Source of the DNA: Adiantum capillus-veneris
Taxonomy: Eukaryota > Streptophyta > Polypodiopsida > Polypodiales > Pteridaceae
Length of the DNA: 64,000 bases
Direction: 5' to 3'
Assembly (NCBI GenBank): GCA_014529385.2
Contig: CM043969.1
Location: 28,908,946-28,972,945, forward strand
Shown here in pieces: positions 48,738-60,366 of the stretch; the stretch's first letter is position 1; the number at the start of each line of letters is the position of its first letter. The notes below the pieces were generated by a model. That model was not told the DNA's origin, made no database searches, and worked only from the letters and a program-made list of their open reading frames with translations. The translations under genes were made by a program, and so were the position numbers.

Positions 48738-49382
48738 GGCTCAAAAGCTCAAAATTTTGAAATCACCTGCTATGCTGGTCTGAAGTCCACTCAAGCCTTC
48801 ATGGGCAGGGTTACTTGCATGGGGTGCATGGGTTGCAAAGTGTCCCATTTGCTATTCTAACTCACTCACTCACTATCTCTCAAGCTAGAAAAGTAGCCCA
48901 CGAGCCCTATCTGTGTGTGATGGCGCCCTCTACCTGCCATATCAACTCAGCAGTGGCCTAGAGTCGGTTCCCACACAGCTCCCGAGCCCTGGTGCCTCCC
49001 CGCACAACCTTAGGAAAAATTGTTTTTAATCCTAGACGGGCAACTCTAATCAGATTTTGATGCCGAAACTTGCTATGCTAAGCTAGAACTAAGGTGCATA
49101 ATCTCGAGTACCTACCATATTTAGCAGCCCTCGGCGTTCGAAAATGCATTTTTTTCAAATTTGGGTTACGGGTCCAGTTTGTCGAGGCGGCGACCAAAAC
49201 CTTACTATTTTTGGAAAATTCTTACAAAAATTATTTTAATTCACTTTTGGAAGCTTTATGACATTCTAAAGATCATGGCACCGATAGAATTTGAAAAACA
49301 AATAAAAATAGTGACTTTTTCCATTATGTTTATTCCATGGTACAATGGTGCTCTTTTTTAGCTCGGGGTCAGAGACCTTACA

Positions 49383-49390
49383 TCCTCCCC
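49383..49390 (-). other. polypurine tract of element Y
   Basis: GGGGAGGA on the minus strand directly before the LTR start TGTAAGG. Confidence 0.6.
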
Positions 49391-49539
49391 AACGTGAAGA
49401 ATTTAAGATGTCCTCATCTCAAGAATACATCTGGGTAAATTTTATGCTAACTACTTAGGTACATATATCCCTTGTCGAAAGTAAAGTCATCCTTTGATAA
49501 TAGAATGGTCTTTAGCTTTATGCGTCTTATTCTGCTGAA

Positions 49540-50510
49540 CTTTGATGAGATCCTGGTGCTTGAATTATTGCTCACTAGGATTAGCAGTTGTAGCATACAG
49601 AGCTGCTCTCTCATCAGCTTCGTCACCCACAGTTGGTTGTCTCACTTCGGCATTAGCGAAAGCTCCGCTTCCTTGTCTTATGTTTCCTCTTCCTCGGCCT
49701 CCTCTTCCGTTTGGTTGACCTCACCCGTTGACGTTCAGAGGTACATTATTAGCACCGGATGTTTGGGAAATCCTTTTTGGACATCGGCTTTTGTAATGTC
49801 CATACTCCTGGCATTCAAAACATCTTATATTGGGAAACTCGGTAGCTACCGTAGTAGCTACTACTGGACGATGGTCGTATGCAGGGTTGATTGGTCTATT
49901 ACTCCAGTTGTCTGGCCTGGCCCTCTTTGACAAATAGTATTGACTATCTTGGGTAGTCCTATGAATATCTTTAGCTAACGGTTTGGCCCTTAGCAAGGCA
50001 TCTTGCAGATTTGCTGGCTTGAGAGCTTCTAATCGGTTATTCAAGGGGTTGATGAGTCCTTGGCAGAACCGTGCTACTTGCTGTTCCAATGTCATCCTAG
50101 GAGCATATCTCCGAAGTGTGACGAACTTCGAGTGGTATTATTCTTCGACGGAAGAAGTCAGCTGTCAAAGTGAGAAAAACTCATTCATCTTCAAGGCTTT
50201 GTGAGCGGGTGGTAAGTATCGCTCCATCACAACAGCCTTGATGTCTTCCCATGAATGGGAAGATCCCTTGATATCCAAGTCCCTGCAATGTTGTTTCCAC
50301 CAGATCTTGGCATCGCCAGACAAGCGGAACATTGCAAGCATGGTTTGGTTCTCGGGTTGAGTTCCCGCAGCTTCGAAATAGTCGTCCATTGCTTCCATCC
50401 ATACTTCCGCATCTCTTTTCACATTAACCCCTTCGCCTTTAAAGGTTGGAGACTGAGCTTGCTTAAGGAGAAGCTTTTTCTCCTGAACAACGGTATATAG
50501 CGCAGTAGAC
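49540..50510 (-). pseudogene. Gypsy gag of element Y
   Basis: One minus-strand frame with open parts 50422-50165 and 50095-49721. It reads RDAEVWMEAMDDYFEAAGTQ, FRLSGDAKIWWKQH and SWEDIKAVVMERYLPP (Ty3 gag domain), then EQQVARFCQGL and LQDALLRAKPLAK, and a CCHC knuckle CFECQEYGHYKSRC near 49800. Stops are TGA at 50162 and TAA and TGA at two further places; each fits a C-to-T change. A Gly/Arg-rich part follows to about 49600. No ATG opens the frame at its likely start, where QEKKLLLKQAQSPTFKGEGV can be read from 50490. Confidence 0.85.
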
Positions 50511-51010
50511 GGTAACTATCCAATGGTATAAAACTCATTACTATAGAACTCTTCTCAAATGAACCTAGGCTTTTCCATACTCAAGAAGAAATTTAACTTT
50601 TTGGGCTTAACTAGCCTACTTAATTTGTACAGCTATCACAAAGGATTTAACCATCCCACCATTAGTTTAAATTCCATTGAATACATCCAAAATTGTCCGA
50701 TAAATAATGGTAAAAACTTTACTCGAGAGCTTTGATCCATACTTATAACTTTATGTGCATCCACAGGCTACCTGCCCGCAGCACTACTAGCACCAATGAC
50801 TTCTCATAAAAACATCATGTGGAATCCACTGAATCCCAACAAGCTCAATGAGTAAAACTCTTTAACATCACTCAGGAGACAATCCACTAGACAAATCCAA
50901 TGTCATTATTCTGGGAAACATCATGCTCAAGCTTTGAGTATGAGCTATCCTACTATCCCTTATTTTTTTAAAATTTCAAACAACATCATTTTCCAGTTTG
51001 TAAACCTATA

Positions 51011-51022
51011 GCTTTGATACCA
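51011..51022 (-). other. primer-binding site of element Y
   Basis: Minus strand TGGTATCAAAGC, one mismatch from the iMet type, two bases (GG) from the LTR. iMet sites are common in Gypsy and Copia elements of plants. Confidence 0.75.
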
Positions 51023-51024
51023 GG

Positions 51025-51948
51025 TGTGAGGTCCCCACCCCGTCGTCTCAAACGATGGATCTGATGGTAAACCTGATGGCCACTAGATCTACAGCGGAAG
51101 CAAATAAAGTGGTTTATGGTTCATCTAGCGGACGATCTCTCATCACAAAGTGAATCGCGTTCGAGCCTACTAGCATCGAGATCTAGTTCCACCCCGCAGG
51201 GAAAGCGTGTCTAATCAATTACGGTCCTAAAACCCACCTTCCAAGAGGAGAGAATTCTCGAGTGCCTTTTTCCCCATAGCTTTCAGAGGCACGTACACTT
51301 GAAACTTTTCTGCTCTAGGGGCAATGAGTAATACTAGCGTCAACTTATAGAACTATGGGGACGGAGAGTTCCCGACCAATCGGGACCACCCTTCTCATAG
51401 GCATTGGCAACCTGAGCCAAGCCCCCACTTTCCACCCCATACTCACACTTCCTTTGTTACCTAATTACTACCACAATGGTTGTTCAACACATAAGTTCAT
51501 TGATTAGTTTCCGATTCACAAGTTCCTTAATACAGCTCTTCAACCAGTATTGCAAAGAGGCACCAAGACAGTAATTCTAGTATAAATTCTACTCAAAATT
51601 ATTCATTAAAATACGTAATATACGACCAAAATGACATATTAATTTCAATAAGCAAATCCCTTTTTACGAGAGGTTTGATTACTTCAAGACATAGAGATTT
51701 CTGATAGCACCTTACTTATTCTATGGGAATTGGCCCTAAGGTTAATTATTTGGCCTAGGTTATTAAGAATTTCAGATTTCTACTTGATCTATTTACTAGA
51801 GATGAATTAGGCATGCTTAATCTCTTCCTAATGCAAGTAGAGATTTGTATATTTACCGCATGTATAGGTCAGAGGATTCCTTTTTCCTAGTGGATTAATT
51901 GTGGAATTAATTACACTAATTACATCCTAATATTTGAACAAATTGAAT
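51025..51948 (-). repeat. 5' LTR of element Y, deleted and truncated
   Basis: Matches the 3' LTR of Y from its edge to TATTCATTAAAAT, then jumps about 690 bp and goes on matching to 51948. The U3 end and the TATA box are absent. The deletion also removes the small frame at 47655-47828. Confidence 0.85.
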
Positions 51949-52320
51949 GATGGTTCAATATGCCTAAGAAGAATGGGGCTTTGCATTTCATACAAGACAT
52001 GTAGCATGTAAACAAGGTAATTATCAGGAATGTGGGTACAAAACCAATTGTGGATGAATTTACAGAGGTGTTTGCAGGAAGGTCAATTTACTCAATGAGA
52101 GATCTCTATTCAGGGTACGATCAATTTCACTTAGATGTTCAAAATAAAGATTTAACAACCATGAAAACGCCTTTGGGACTAGTAAGGATGTGTACCTTAC
52201 CTCAAGGAGCAACAAATTCGGTTGCACATATGATGAATGGGACAAACAAGGTTCTACATGACTTCATACCTCACATCACAATGCCATTTCTTGATTATGT
52301 GCCCATCAAGAATGACGAGT
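51949..52320 (+). pseudogene. Gypsy reverse transcriptase fragment
   Basis: The frame reads VDEFTEVFAGRSIYSMRDLY, then SGYDQFHLDVQNKDLTTMKT, LGLVRMCTLPQGATNSVAHM and MPFLDYVPIK, which align with motifs 3 to 5 of a Gypsy reverse transcriptase, where FLDYVP replaces the usual FxDD. At about residue 95 of the open frame it joins unrelated sequence (NDEFEEEIRANKQGK) that leads into the gag of G3. The fragment lies before gag, not after it, so it comes from another element. Confidence 0.75.
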
Positions 52321-54305
52321 TTGAAGAGGAGATCAGGGCAAACAAACAAGGAAAAATGTACATGGATAGAAACAGAACTCAGTATTTCCAAGTTGAAAAC
52401 CTTGACATGATAGGAAAATGGGGCTTAGAAGTAAACACCATAATTCTAGATATGGCAGCAAAAGAAGGACCACCAACTTTAGAATTCGAGGGATATGAGC
52501 AAGTTGACTTGAAGCCTTTGAAACGGTTTAGTGCAGACAATCCTAGGATCGGAGTCTATTGTTGGGAGGATAGAAATGTAAAAAATCTTATGTGGACTTT
52601 GCATGCCAAATCAGGACAATTAATCCCCATGAAGATCATCTATATCTTCAAGATTAAAAATAAGGATTCAACAGATCTACCAACCTACCTGTTTAGGGAT
52701 TGTTATAACAACAACTTTGTTATGATGCTCCTGAGGAGGTGGAACAGACCAAATACCAAGGGTATTCCATACGGGATTGGATATTGGGCCAAGAGATGAA
52801 CACCGTGAGAGATCTTCTGAGAGTAATGTTAAGAAACCAAAAACCACCTCATCACGAAGAAAACCAGGTGACACTAAAGCCAGTCTAGGGCTACATGAGT
52901 CACTATTTTCAACGGACTGGTTTGAAGGACTCAAAACAGGACCAACTGCCAGGAGACTGGGAGTTGAACCAAATAGATGTGTTAGACCAGCTGATTTTCA
53001 AAAATGGGTCAGAAAATACAGTGGATCGAGAGATCCATACGACCACTTAGTAAGCTTTAAGCAAGTGCTAAGAGCAAAATGCATATTCGATTTCCATACT
53101 CAATTCGAGGGGTTTGGAATGACTTAGAAGGAAAAGCATTAACGTGGTTCCAAAACATTCCATCAAGGTCAATCATGGACTTAAACACATTAGCTCAAGG
53201 ATTTGTAGCTGCTTGTTCCAAAACGGGGATCAAACACAATACAGTAGTTCAAATCTACAGTTTTAAACAGAAACAAGGTGAGTCTGTTAGGAATTGTGCA
53301 ACTCGAATGAAACAATACATTGCCAGATGCCCAGAGCTAGAGATACTTGCAGAAGAACGACTAGTATCATTATTTCTAGAGAGACTGCTAAACAAGGAAC
53401 TTCATGCTATACTATATAACAAGAAGCATACAACCCTAGAAGAGTGTGTGTCAGATGCTATTGATTTAGGAGACAATTGTGATATTTTCAATGAAGAAGA
53501 TATCCCTAAAGATAACCAAAGCGAGGAAACAACATTTACCAAACCAGGTCAAGTGGGAACGGTTGCTGCAGCACCACTTTCATCCATAGAAGACATGCTC
53601 AAAAGGATGAATGACATGATGATTAACATGCAAAAAGCACCTATGAGAGGACCAGGACAAGGGATACCTCAACAAGGACAACCAATTAGGCCACAAAAAT
53701 GGTGTGCAATCGAGGGTAAATGGACCAACCATGAGAGCAATGAGTGCTATTACCAACCAAGGTATGATGGGAATGTTCAGTGCGTGCCTATGAGGCCACA
53801 AGGACAACCCATGTACATATATCAGCCTAATATGGCCCCAGCTCAAAGACCACCGATGGGTATGGAAAGACCTCAACCCGTGTTGGGACAACAACCTCCA
53901 TATCCGGGACATAATGCAATACCTGTAAAGTACATGCATTCAGAGGGAGTCATAGATGAACAAGCACTAGTGCCTGTTACACCCTATGCTGAGCCTAGTC
54001 CATCTAGAGTAATGGTAGAAGGAGATTGGTATAATTCACATCCACCACCAATGGAAGAACATGTGACTTATACTCCACCAGAGCTTGCACCAATGTATTA
54101 TGTGGCTAATCAAGGTGTTAGACCTCCTATGGTAAGACCCATGATTAAGCCAAGAACTAGAAACTGTCATAACTGTGGTGCAGATGATCATTGGGAAAAT
54201 GAATGCCCAGAGCCTGACAAGAACCTCAAGCCAGTTGAAGCTTATTGCATACAATGTTGCAAAAAGGGAGGACACTTCCCGGAAGATTGTCCAAAAATCC
54301 TTTAA
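52321..54305 (+). pseudogene. Gypsy gag of element G3 with two CCHC knuckles
   Basis: Long open frames at 52032-52799 (its last 160 codons), 52777-53127 and 53079-54305 follow each other with small shifts. The central gag domain reads FQKWVRKYSGSRDPYDHLVS and EGKALTWFQNIPSRSIMDLN, GIKHNTVVQIYSFKQKQGES. Near the end are CHNCGADDHWENEC and CIQCCKKGGHFPEDC, two zinc knuckles, after a Pro-rich stretch (residues about 190-330 of the last frame). The same blocks, more decayed, form G1 at 24.4-26.3 kb. Related knuckle arrangement is seen in element Z. Confidence 0.85.
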
Positions 54306-54939
54306 ACAAGGATAAAATAGTAATGAACGTAGTCCAAATGATACCTAAAGCAGAAACAATAGGTATGAGATGAGAAAACAGAAACAAAAGGCTGAAATCA
54401 AGGAGAAAGCAAAGAAGCTATTCTGGGAAAAGGTGAAAGAAACTGGAAGCAAAATCAAGGAAACCATCGTGAAATTTGGAGGATCAATTTTGGTTGACAA
54501 AATTTTTGAGCCTATTAATGCAGCCTTGTAAGCCTATCAAGCGGGACTTAAAGCATGCCAAAACATGGAAAACAAATGGAAAAACTATCCTTCTCGAGAC
54601 ATGGAAGCATCCAAGCTTGAAGCTTATCAAAATTTGGTAAGAATCACGCAAGAGAGGCTAGAAAAACAAAAACCCAAGCTCGAAAGTATGACAAAACCTG
54701 AGGAGCTTGTGGTAAGAGACAATAAAGAAAAATCAAAAGTGGTGGTAGAAACCCACCTTGAAACAAAAGAGCCAGAACTTATAGTGCCGGACAGCGAAGA
54801 TGCCTTAGATGGAATTCCATTCGTAGAAGAAGATTGGCCAGGACACTTATGAGAAAAAGTTAGAGAGATCAATGATGGGAGCCTAACTCTGAAGTCAGCT
54901 CCTATAGAGGAAGTATGGTTAGACAATCTACCTCTTGAT
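54306..54939 (+). pseudogene. coiled-coil-like linker of G3 polyprotein
   Basis: Between gag and protease the frame reads as Lys/Glu-rich helices (KAEIKEKAKKLFWEKVKETG, LEAYQNLVRITQERLEKQKP) with a stop near 54529 and another at 54850. The same segment follows the zinc region in G1. Its function is not known to me. Confidence 0.6.
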
Positions 54940-55862
54940 ATGGACATGGATGTACAATCCTTGTATGGGGATTCTGGATCTGAAGCTTCAGGGATGTCTA
55001 AACCATTGACCTTGACAACACTACCCTCTTACTTGGGAGATAACGAAGATGAATCCATAGTGTGTAAGACCACTCAAGTAAAAAGAGCAGAAAAAACCCT
55101 AGAAGTAGACAACATTCATTCAATTATGTCTACACCCATCCAATGCACTCTTACTTTAGGAGAACTGTTAAAAAGCAAACCATATTTATGGAATGATCTA
55201 CATAAAACTCAAGAGAAGGTGGGAATAACGGGGCTAATCGCAAAAAAATTGGTAAAATTGAAACACGAAATGGACAACAAAGAGATTCGATATGTTCCGA
55301 TGAACAAAGTCAAAGAATACTATGAAGGGAAAGAAGGAAACACAACCCTTCCAATGAAACATAATGACATAGAAACCATGGCAATACTGGATAGTGGAGC
55401 AGGCATAACCATAGCCACGAAAGCAGTATGGGAATCCTGGGGACAACGCGAAAAACTCGAATGAAATTGCAATTGGCTGATGGACACACTGAAAGACCAT
55501 TAGGACTGCTTGAAAAAGTGATAGTTAATTCCTGTGGGATTGAATATCAACATACTTTTGCCATAGTAGACTTTGGAAACAAACTCGATTACGAAATCAT
55601 ATTGGGAAGACCTTTCATGCAACAAGTACAACTCATTCAAGATTGGGGAAACAATTACTTGTACTTGAAGCAAGTGGGATTGATAACAAGGGTTAATCTA
55701 AAAGATCATACTTATAGAGATGCCCTAATAATGTTCATACAAGAGTTGGATTTAGTCTCTTTGGATGAAACTAATCTTCCATCTTGGTTGAACAAAGACA
55801 TTCCTATTTGGATGTGCGGAGCTTCAAAAAATGGGAGCTTAAAAGAGAAGAATGTATCTTAG
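54940..55862 (+). pseudogene. protease region of G3
   Basis: Frame 54940-55464 ends with ETMAILDSGAGITIATKAVW, the retropepsin active site (DSGA). A shift near 55440 leads to 55428-55862 with LQLADGHTERPLGLLEKVIV, EIILGRPFMQQVQLIQDWG, the C-terminal part of the protease (ILGRxF). The two frames overlap by 37 bases and a single shift would join them. Confidence 0.85.
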
Positions 55863-56775
55863 AAAGGGATTGCATGGATGAAGCATATGTACCAGAACCC
55901 TTTCCAAAGCATCTGTTTGAGCCATTTGAGTGGACTCAAATTTTAGCAACAATGGATGTATGTGTAAATATGTCTATGCCTACTCAATTTTGCAATGAGG
56001 ATGGCTATGACATAATTCCCATCCAAATGATTTCCACCCTCCACATTGAAGATGAAATTCACGAACCCAAGGACTTGACGAAAGCTCAACAAGTCTTTTC
56101 AAACATCTACTACGATGCAACATATGAGTTAAAAGAATACTCAGCTACGTGAGATGATTTGGGGTCGGAAAAGAACATGTGAGAGCTAAGCTACTCATGA
56201 AAGGAGGGGAGGAAAAGTTTTTTGACTTTCCCAATCAGCAATAGAGAAGACAGAAATGGTATAGACAAAAAAGAGACACCAAAAACATGAAAGCTAGACC
56301 TATGCCATCATTCTCCAGTAGAACACAGTTCCTGATGCATATAGATGCACATGATTGTGTCAAGGACAAAATTACTGGTAGATATCCTTTAAACAAAGAA
56401 CATGAAATATCTAAAACATCGAGAAAAACGAGAACTGAAATTCAAGAAAACCCTAAAAAACAGGACAAGGAGTCAACCATGACACGAGTGGACCAGAAAA
56501 AGAAGTATCAAGAGTTGAAAAAAGCTCTTAAGGAGATATATACAATTGAAATGGAAACCGATGGTAAAGATGTAATGATTGTTTCATCCCATTACAAGAA
56601 ATATACTCTCTAAGATCGAAAAATCATAGTCGAACAACCTGTTAGAGAACTACAAAAATAGGGCAAATCCTACGAAGGACGTGAAAACGCAAAAAAGATA
56701 GATTTGGTTGAACCAAGAGAAGAGCCTAGACCAGCCTACATTGCAAATAACCTTACAAAAGAATAAGAAGTACTT
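55784..56775 (+). pseudogene. linker between protease and reverse transcriptase of G3
   Basis: Acidic and Lys-rich frames at 55784-56152 and 56287-56613 are probably pieces of the polyprotein between protease and reverse transcriptase. I recognise no domain here. Stops and shifts are frequent. Confidence 0.5.
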
Positions 56776-57473
56776 TTGTTAAGCTTGTTGAAAGAATACC
56801 GAGATATCTTTGCTTCATCTTATAAGGATCTCAAGGGTGTTGATCCAGAAATCTGTCAACATACCATACCCATGAGAGATGATGCGAAACCAAGTAGACA
56901 AAGGCCATATACATACAATGAAACATTTGCTAGGAAGATCAAAGAAGAGATTGAAAAGCTAAAGGAAGCCGAATTCATTTATAAAATTGAACACACAGAT
57001 TGGGTGTCTCCTATTGTGGTAGTACCCAAGAAAAATGGAAAATTATGAGTGTGTTTCAACCTCAAGAAAGTGAATGCAACTACCATTAGAGACAGCTTTC
57101 CTCTTCCAATCATTGAGCAAGTTTTAGAACGAGTTGCAGGTAAAGAAGCTTACAACTTTTTAGATGGCTTTTCGGGATACAATCAACTTTTGGTTGACCC
57201 AAAAGATAAGCATAAAGCTGCCTTTGCAACGGAATGGGGTATTTTTGCCTATCGGGTCATTCCTTTTGGGTTAACTAATGCTCCTGCCACCTTTCAAAAA
57301 TTGATGAGCCATGCTTTTAAGGAATATCTTAGGAATTTCTTGGAAGTATGTATGGGTGATCTATGCGTACATTCATCAATCCGGACTGATCATTTTGAAT
57401 AACTCAAAAAGGTATTCAAAAAATATAGACGTTATAGAATTTGCTTAAATCCTAAAAAGTGCACATTCATGGG
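56776..57473 (+). pseudogene. reverse transcriptase of G3, truncated
   Basis: The frame reads RDIFASSYKDLKGVDPEICQ, FIYKIEHTDWVSPIVVVPKK, then, past a TGA at 57046 (CGA-to-TGA type), VCFNLKKVNATTIRDSFPLP, DGFSGYNQLLVDPKDKH, IPFGLTNAPATFQKLM and VCMGDLCVHS (in place of the YxDD box). It ends at LNPKKCTFMG where the element Z LTR begins, so thumb, RNase H and integrase are missing here. The broken YxDD box shows it was already inactive or is much mutated. Confidence 0.85.
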
Positions 57474-58052
57474 TGTTAACCCTCACGGCTCACGGACACC
57501 CTATCACCTACGACGGACGTTGTATTATTTACTTGGTAGAGTCAGGTACTGGGCTTGTCGATCCAATCGGAAAAGGGTAAGAGTGATTGCCGATGAGAGG
57601 CGCACTCTAACTGGAACATTCAAGGGATTGGTTGGCTAAGCATGGGTGCCCAAGCGTTAATGGAGCGAGCTCATATAAAAGTCAACTAAACCTAAAATTC
57701 ACTCATTCTCTCATTTGTGCAATTGAAGAGTGCTCTTGCTCCATCTCCATCTTCTTCTTCTTCATCATCTCCTTGTGTGTGTGTATGCGTGTGTGAGAGA
57801 GAGAGAGTGTGTGTGTGATCGAGCAGTGCGGCGGCACGACGGTGGCGAGGCGGTTGAGCGCGGCATAGCGGCGTCTCCCTCTTCTTCGCGGCGAGGAATG
57901 CTCCACGACAGGAAGCGTAGAGCGGTGAGTGGCACACCAACGCAATCTTTAAGCTTACTAGTTTATGCTTGTTGTGTGCTTGGAGCCATTTGTGGCTCGC
58001 ACACGGTGTATCGGCAAGTTCCTTGCATTGACACGTGCGACATGCGTGCACA
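57474..58052 (+). repeat. 5' LTR of element Z
   Basis: Starts TGTTAACCCTCACGG and ends GTGCACA, 579 bp, just before the primer-binding site. It contains TATAAAA at 57674 and a mixed TG/GA run near 57774-57818. Confidence 0.8.
57674..57680 (+). promoter_or_regulatory. TATA box of element Z LTR
   Basis: TATAAAA in GCTCATATAAAAGTC, 200 bp into the LTR, about 370 bp before its end. Confidence 0.7.
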
Positions 58053-58056
58053 TTTT

Positions 58057-58074
58057 TGGCACCGTTGTCGGGGA
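58057..58074 (+). other. primer-binding site, Athila/Tat type
   Basis: TGGCACCGTTGTCGGGGA, two changes from TGGCGCCGTTGCCGGGGA, a site I associate with plant Athila and Tat elements. Confidence 0.85.
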
Positions 58075-58999
58075 ATGCCATACACTAAGCTTGAATGGCA
58101 CTCTGTGATTCTTTCTTTTGTGGTGCAATTTCAATTGTAGGAAAGGTAAGGAAGGAGGGTGTGTGTGTTGAGAAGAAGGATTTTGTGTTACTACTGTGTA
58201 TTTTTTTTGTTAATGGAGTTTTCAAAGGTACTGTGTTTTTTCTCTGTGTAAGGTGTTAGTATTAAGGTTGTTAGTTCTGTGTAATGTAATGTACAATAAG
58301 TAGGAAGTAGATCTGTGAGAGCTAATAGAGTGTGTTAGTGTGTAACAATAGGTGTATTAGTTGGAAGTAGGTAGGTAGAGTGTGTGTGTGCTCTCACGCA
58401 GGCCGCGGCGACCTTATCCTTTTTTAAAAAAATTAAAATTAATTTTTTTTAAAAAAAATAAAGGTAGGACCGGGGTCGGGAATATCTTCCAGACCCAAGC
58501 CCAGACCCAAGCCCAAGCTCAGGCTTAGGCTTAGGCCTCAATTGCAGGCCTCAGTCACCTTTTAAAATTACGAATTTTAGCTTCACATGTAGCTAAAAAT
58601 TGATTTTTTGAGGACCAACGGAGCTTCAGGTGACCAAACATTGTGCTGTAAAACACACCACGACCCTCTAAGTGATACGCTCGTTTTGAGCTATCACACA
58701 CTTTAATAAAAAAAATCGATCATTCAAAAATATTAAAAAACATAAAAAAGACGAGTGAAAACGGACAGTTAAAAAAGTAAGCGGTTAACCTTCGAGGTTA
58801 TTCGCCAACGCCTGTAGGGTGCCAAAGCGCTCTGGTCGTGTGCTAGAGACGGAGCAAATAGAGAGAATTTTGACTTACACGAGTTCTCATTATCCACCTA
58901 CCTTAGGTTTCGGGCCCTCGGTCGACGCGGACCCAAGGTAGTACAGACCAAGACCCGAACATAGCGGCGGATAGTGACTCTTCCTCTGACTACGACGTC
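58075..58999 (+). other. leader region of element Z
   Basis: About 0.9 kb between primer site and gag. It includes a small array of CCCAAG/CAGGCTTAGGCTT units near 58490-58550. The gag frame is open upstream of its first ATG for about 90 bases, so the true start may lie further upstream or be non-ATG. Confidence 0.5.
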
Positions 59000-60262
59000 A
59001 TGGAGGGTTTCCCAATGCCTAATCCCGATAGCTCAAGCCAAGACATGCATGCCATGGTCCCGCGGTCCGGACTGAGCGTGCTTAGCCACTTGAAGGAAAC
59101 CTTTAGTAGAGCCACTCGCTCCGAACATGGAGCTAATGATGTAAATGAGGGGGTTGGAGAAGTAAATTCTCCATTAATGACCAACGTAGACCCTATGCCC
59201 TTAGAGAATGTGCATGTGAATACTTCATCCACTGCACCTCCTGACTCTTCAGAGTTATTTCCCTCCGAGGTTATATTACCCGATGGTAGAAGCCTTGCCG
59301 AAGTGCAAGAGGTTGAGCGGTATATCCTTGCAGCGAGGGGAAAGGAAGTCGAGACCTTACGCAAGGTGGAGAAACGAAGAGAGTTAAAAGCTAAAGCCCC
59401 TATGTCAATATCCTTGCTAAGAGAGCAATCGAGTGCTCCTGACTTAGCAACCGCTAAGGGCCAACCCCTAGAAATCAACATTGCATCTAGCATTAGCATG
59501 TCACATCCGACGTCTGCTATGCCTAGGGCCACACATATGAACTTTGGGCCACCACATGGCACAACATCTTACCCAACGTGGAACCCAAGGGCTTCCTATG
59601 CGCCAAGCCCAATTCCAATACCTACTCCACATGTAGTCTCTGGAGCACCTTCACCCATGGTGCCTGCTCACTTAGGTGACTTGGCAACATTTGCTCAAGC
59701 TATTGGTCGATCTATTGTTGAGAATATGCGTAACACGCCTAATAGAGAGCCTAGAAGTAAGGCAGTACCAATAGCCAAGCTCACACAAAACTTTAGTGGA
59801 GACGGGGATGTGAGAAAGTATATCGAAGTGTTTGAACAAATATGCGATTCTCTAGGAGACCACAATGACCTGCATAAGAGGAATGCTTTAAGCCTAACCT
59901 TAAGTGGGAAGGCAGGGGATTGGTATAGAACCCTACGGGTGGAAGAAAAAATGATTTACCCTACTCTTAGGAGACTGTTCTTGAAAGAATACATACAAGA
60001 AGGAGTGCTTTGGGATGTAGCCTCTCAGCTCCAGAAAGACCAATGAGAGGAAGGAGAGTCGGCGAGAGACTTTATTATTTGCTTGAAGCATTTGAATTCT
60101 CATTGTAATTCAAATGAGCACTTCAATAATAACCAATTGCTTGATAGATTCATTAAGGGGTTACGACATGAGGATATCTACAATGGCCTAGTCATTAGAG
60201 TATCACCACTTGGGAAGCAGCCACCACCAATGCGATCCAATTGGAGGATAATTTAATGATTC
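59000..60262 (+). pseudogene. gag of element Z
   Basis: From the ATG at 59000 the frame gives 348 residues up to a TGA at 60044. The C-terminal half contains IAKLTQNFSGDGDVRKYIEV, LSGKAGDWYRTLRVEEK and TLRRLFLKEYIQEG, the Ty3 gag domain. Past the TGA (CGA-to-TGA type) coding goes on with ESARDFIICLKHLNSHC and LLDRFIKGLRHEDIYNGL. The N-terminal 200 residues are low-complexity and Pro/Ser-rich. Confidence 0.85.
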
Positions 60263-60366
60263 AAGGAGAAAGAGTGTCTGTTGAGCCTAAATCTATTAGC
60301 TCGCAAGCATTAGGGCATCATCCAATGACCCTAAAGCCTATTGCTAAGGAGCCTTAGATATTTGAG

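Larger units (their letters stand above)
46597..49382 (-). repeat. 3' LTR of element Y, about 2.8 kb
   Basis: On the plus strand it starts TGTGAGGTCC and ends ACCTTACA; on the minus strand this gives TGTAAGGT...GGACCTCACA. It shares its 46597-47200 and 47885-48225 parts with the LTR at 51025-51948. A TATA-like box lies at 48731 on the minus strand, so the segment 48700-46597 would be transcribed. The segment 47205-47885 is absent from the other LTR. Confidence 0.75.
46597..51948 (-). mobile_element. gag-only LTR retrotransposon (element Y)
   Basis: Two related LTRs, 46597-49382 (3' LTR in minus orientation) and 51025-51948 (partial 5' LTR), enclose 1.6 kb that codes for gag alone. The primer-binding site at 51011-51022 and the purine tract at 49383-49390 give the orientation. 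With no protease, reverse transcriptase or integrase it must have depended on another element. The 5' LTR lacks about 690 bp present in the other LTR and stops at 51948, where element G3 sequence begins. Confidence 0.8.
51949..57473 (+). mobile_element. Ty3/Gypsy element G3, internal part only
   Basis: In order on the plus strand: a fragment of Gypsy reverse transcriptase, then gag with two zinc knuckles, a coiled-coil-like stretch, protease, and reverse transcriptase again, cut off by the LTR of element Z at 57474. No LTR of G3 is found. The leading reverse transcriptase piece belongs to a different family and may be a chance junction. Confidence 0.8.

Noticed and set aside
57703-58140. Frames of 80-136 codons in the element Z LTR
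   Set aside because: They lie inside the LTR and leader over TG/GA runs on both strands, with no resemblance to proteins.
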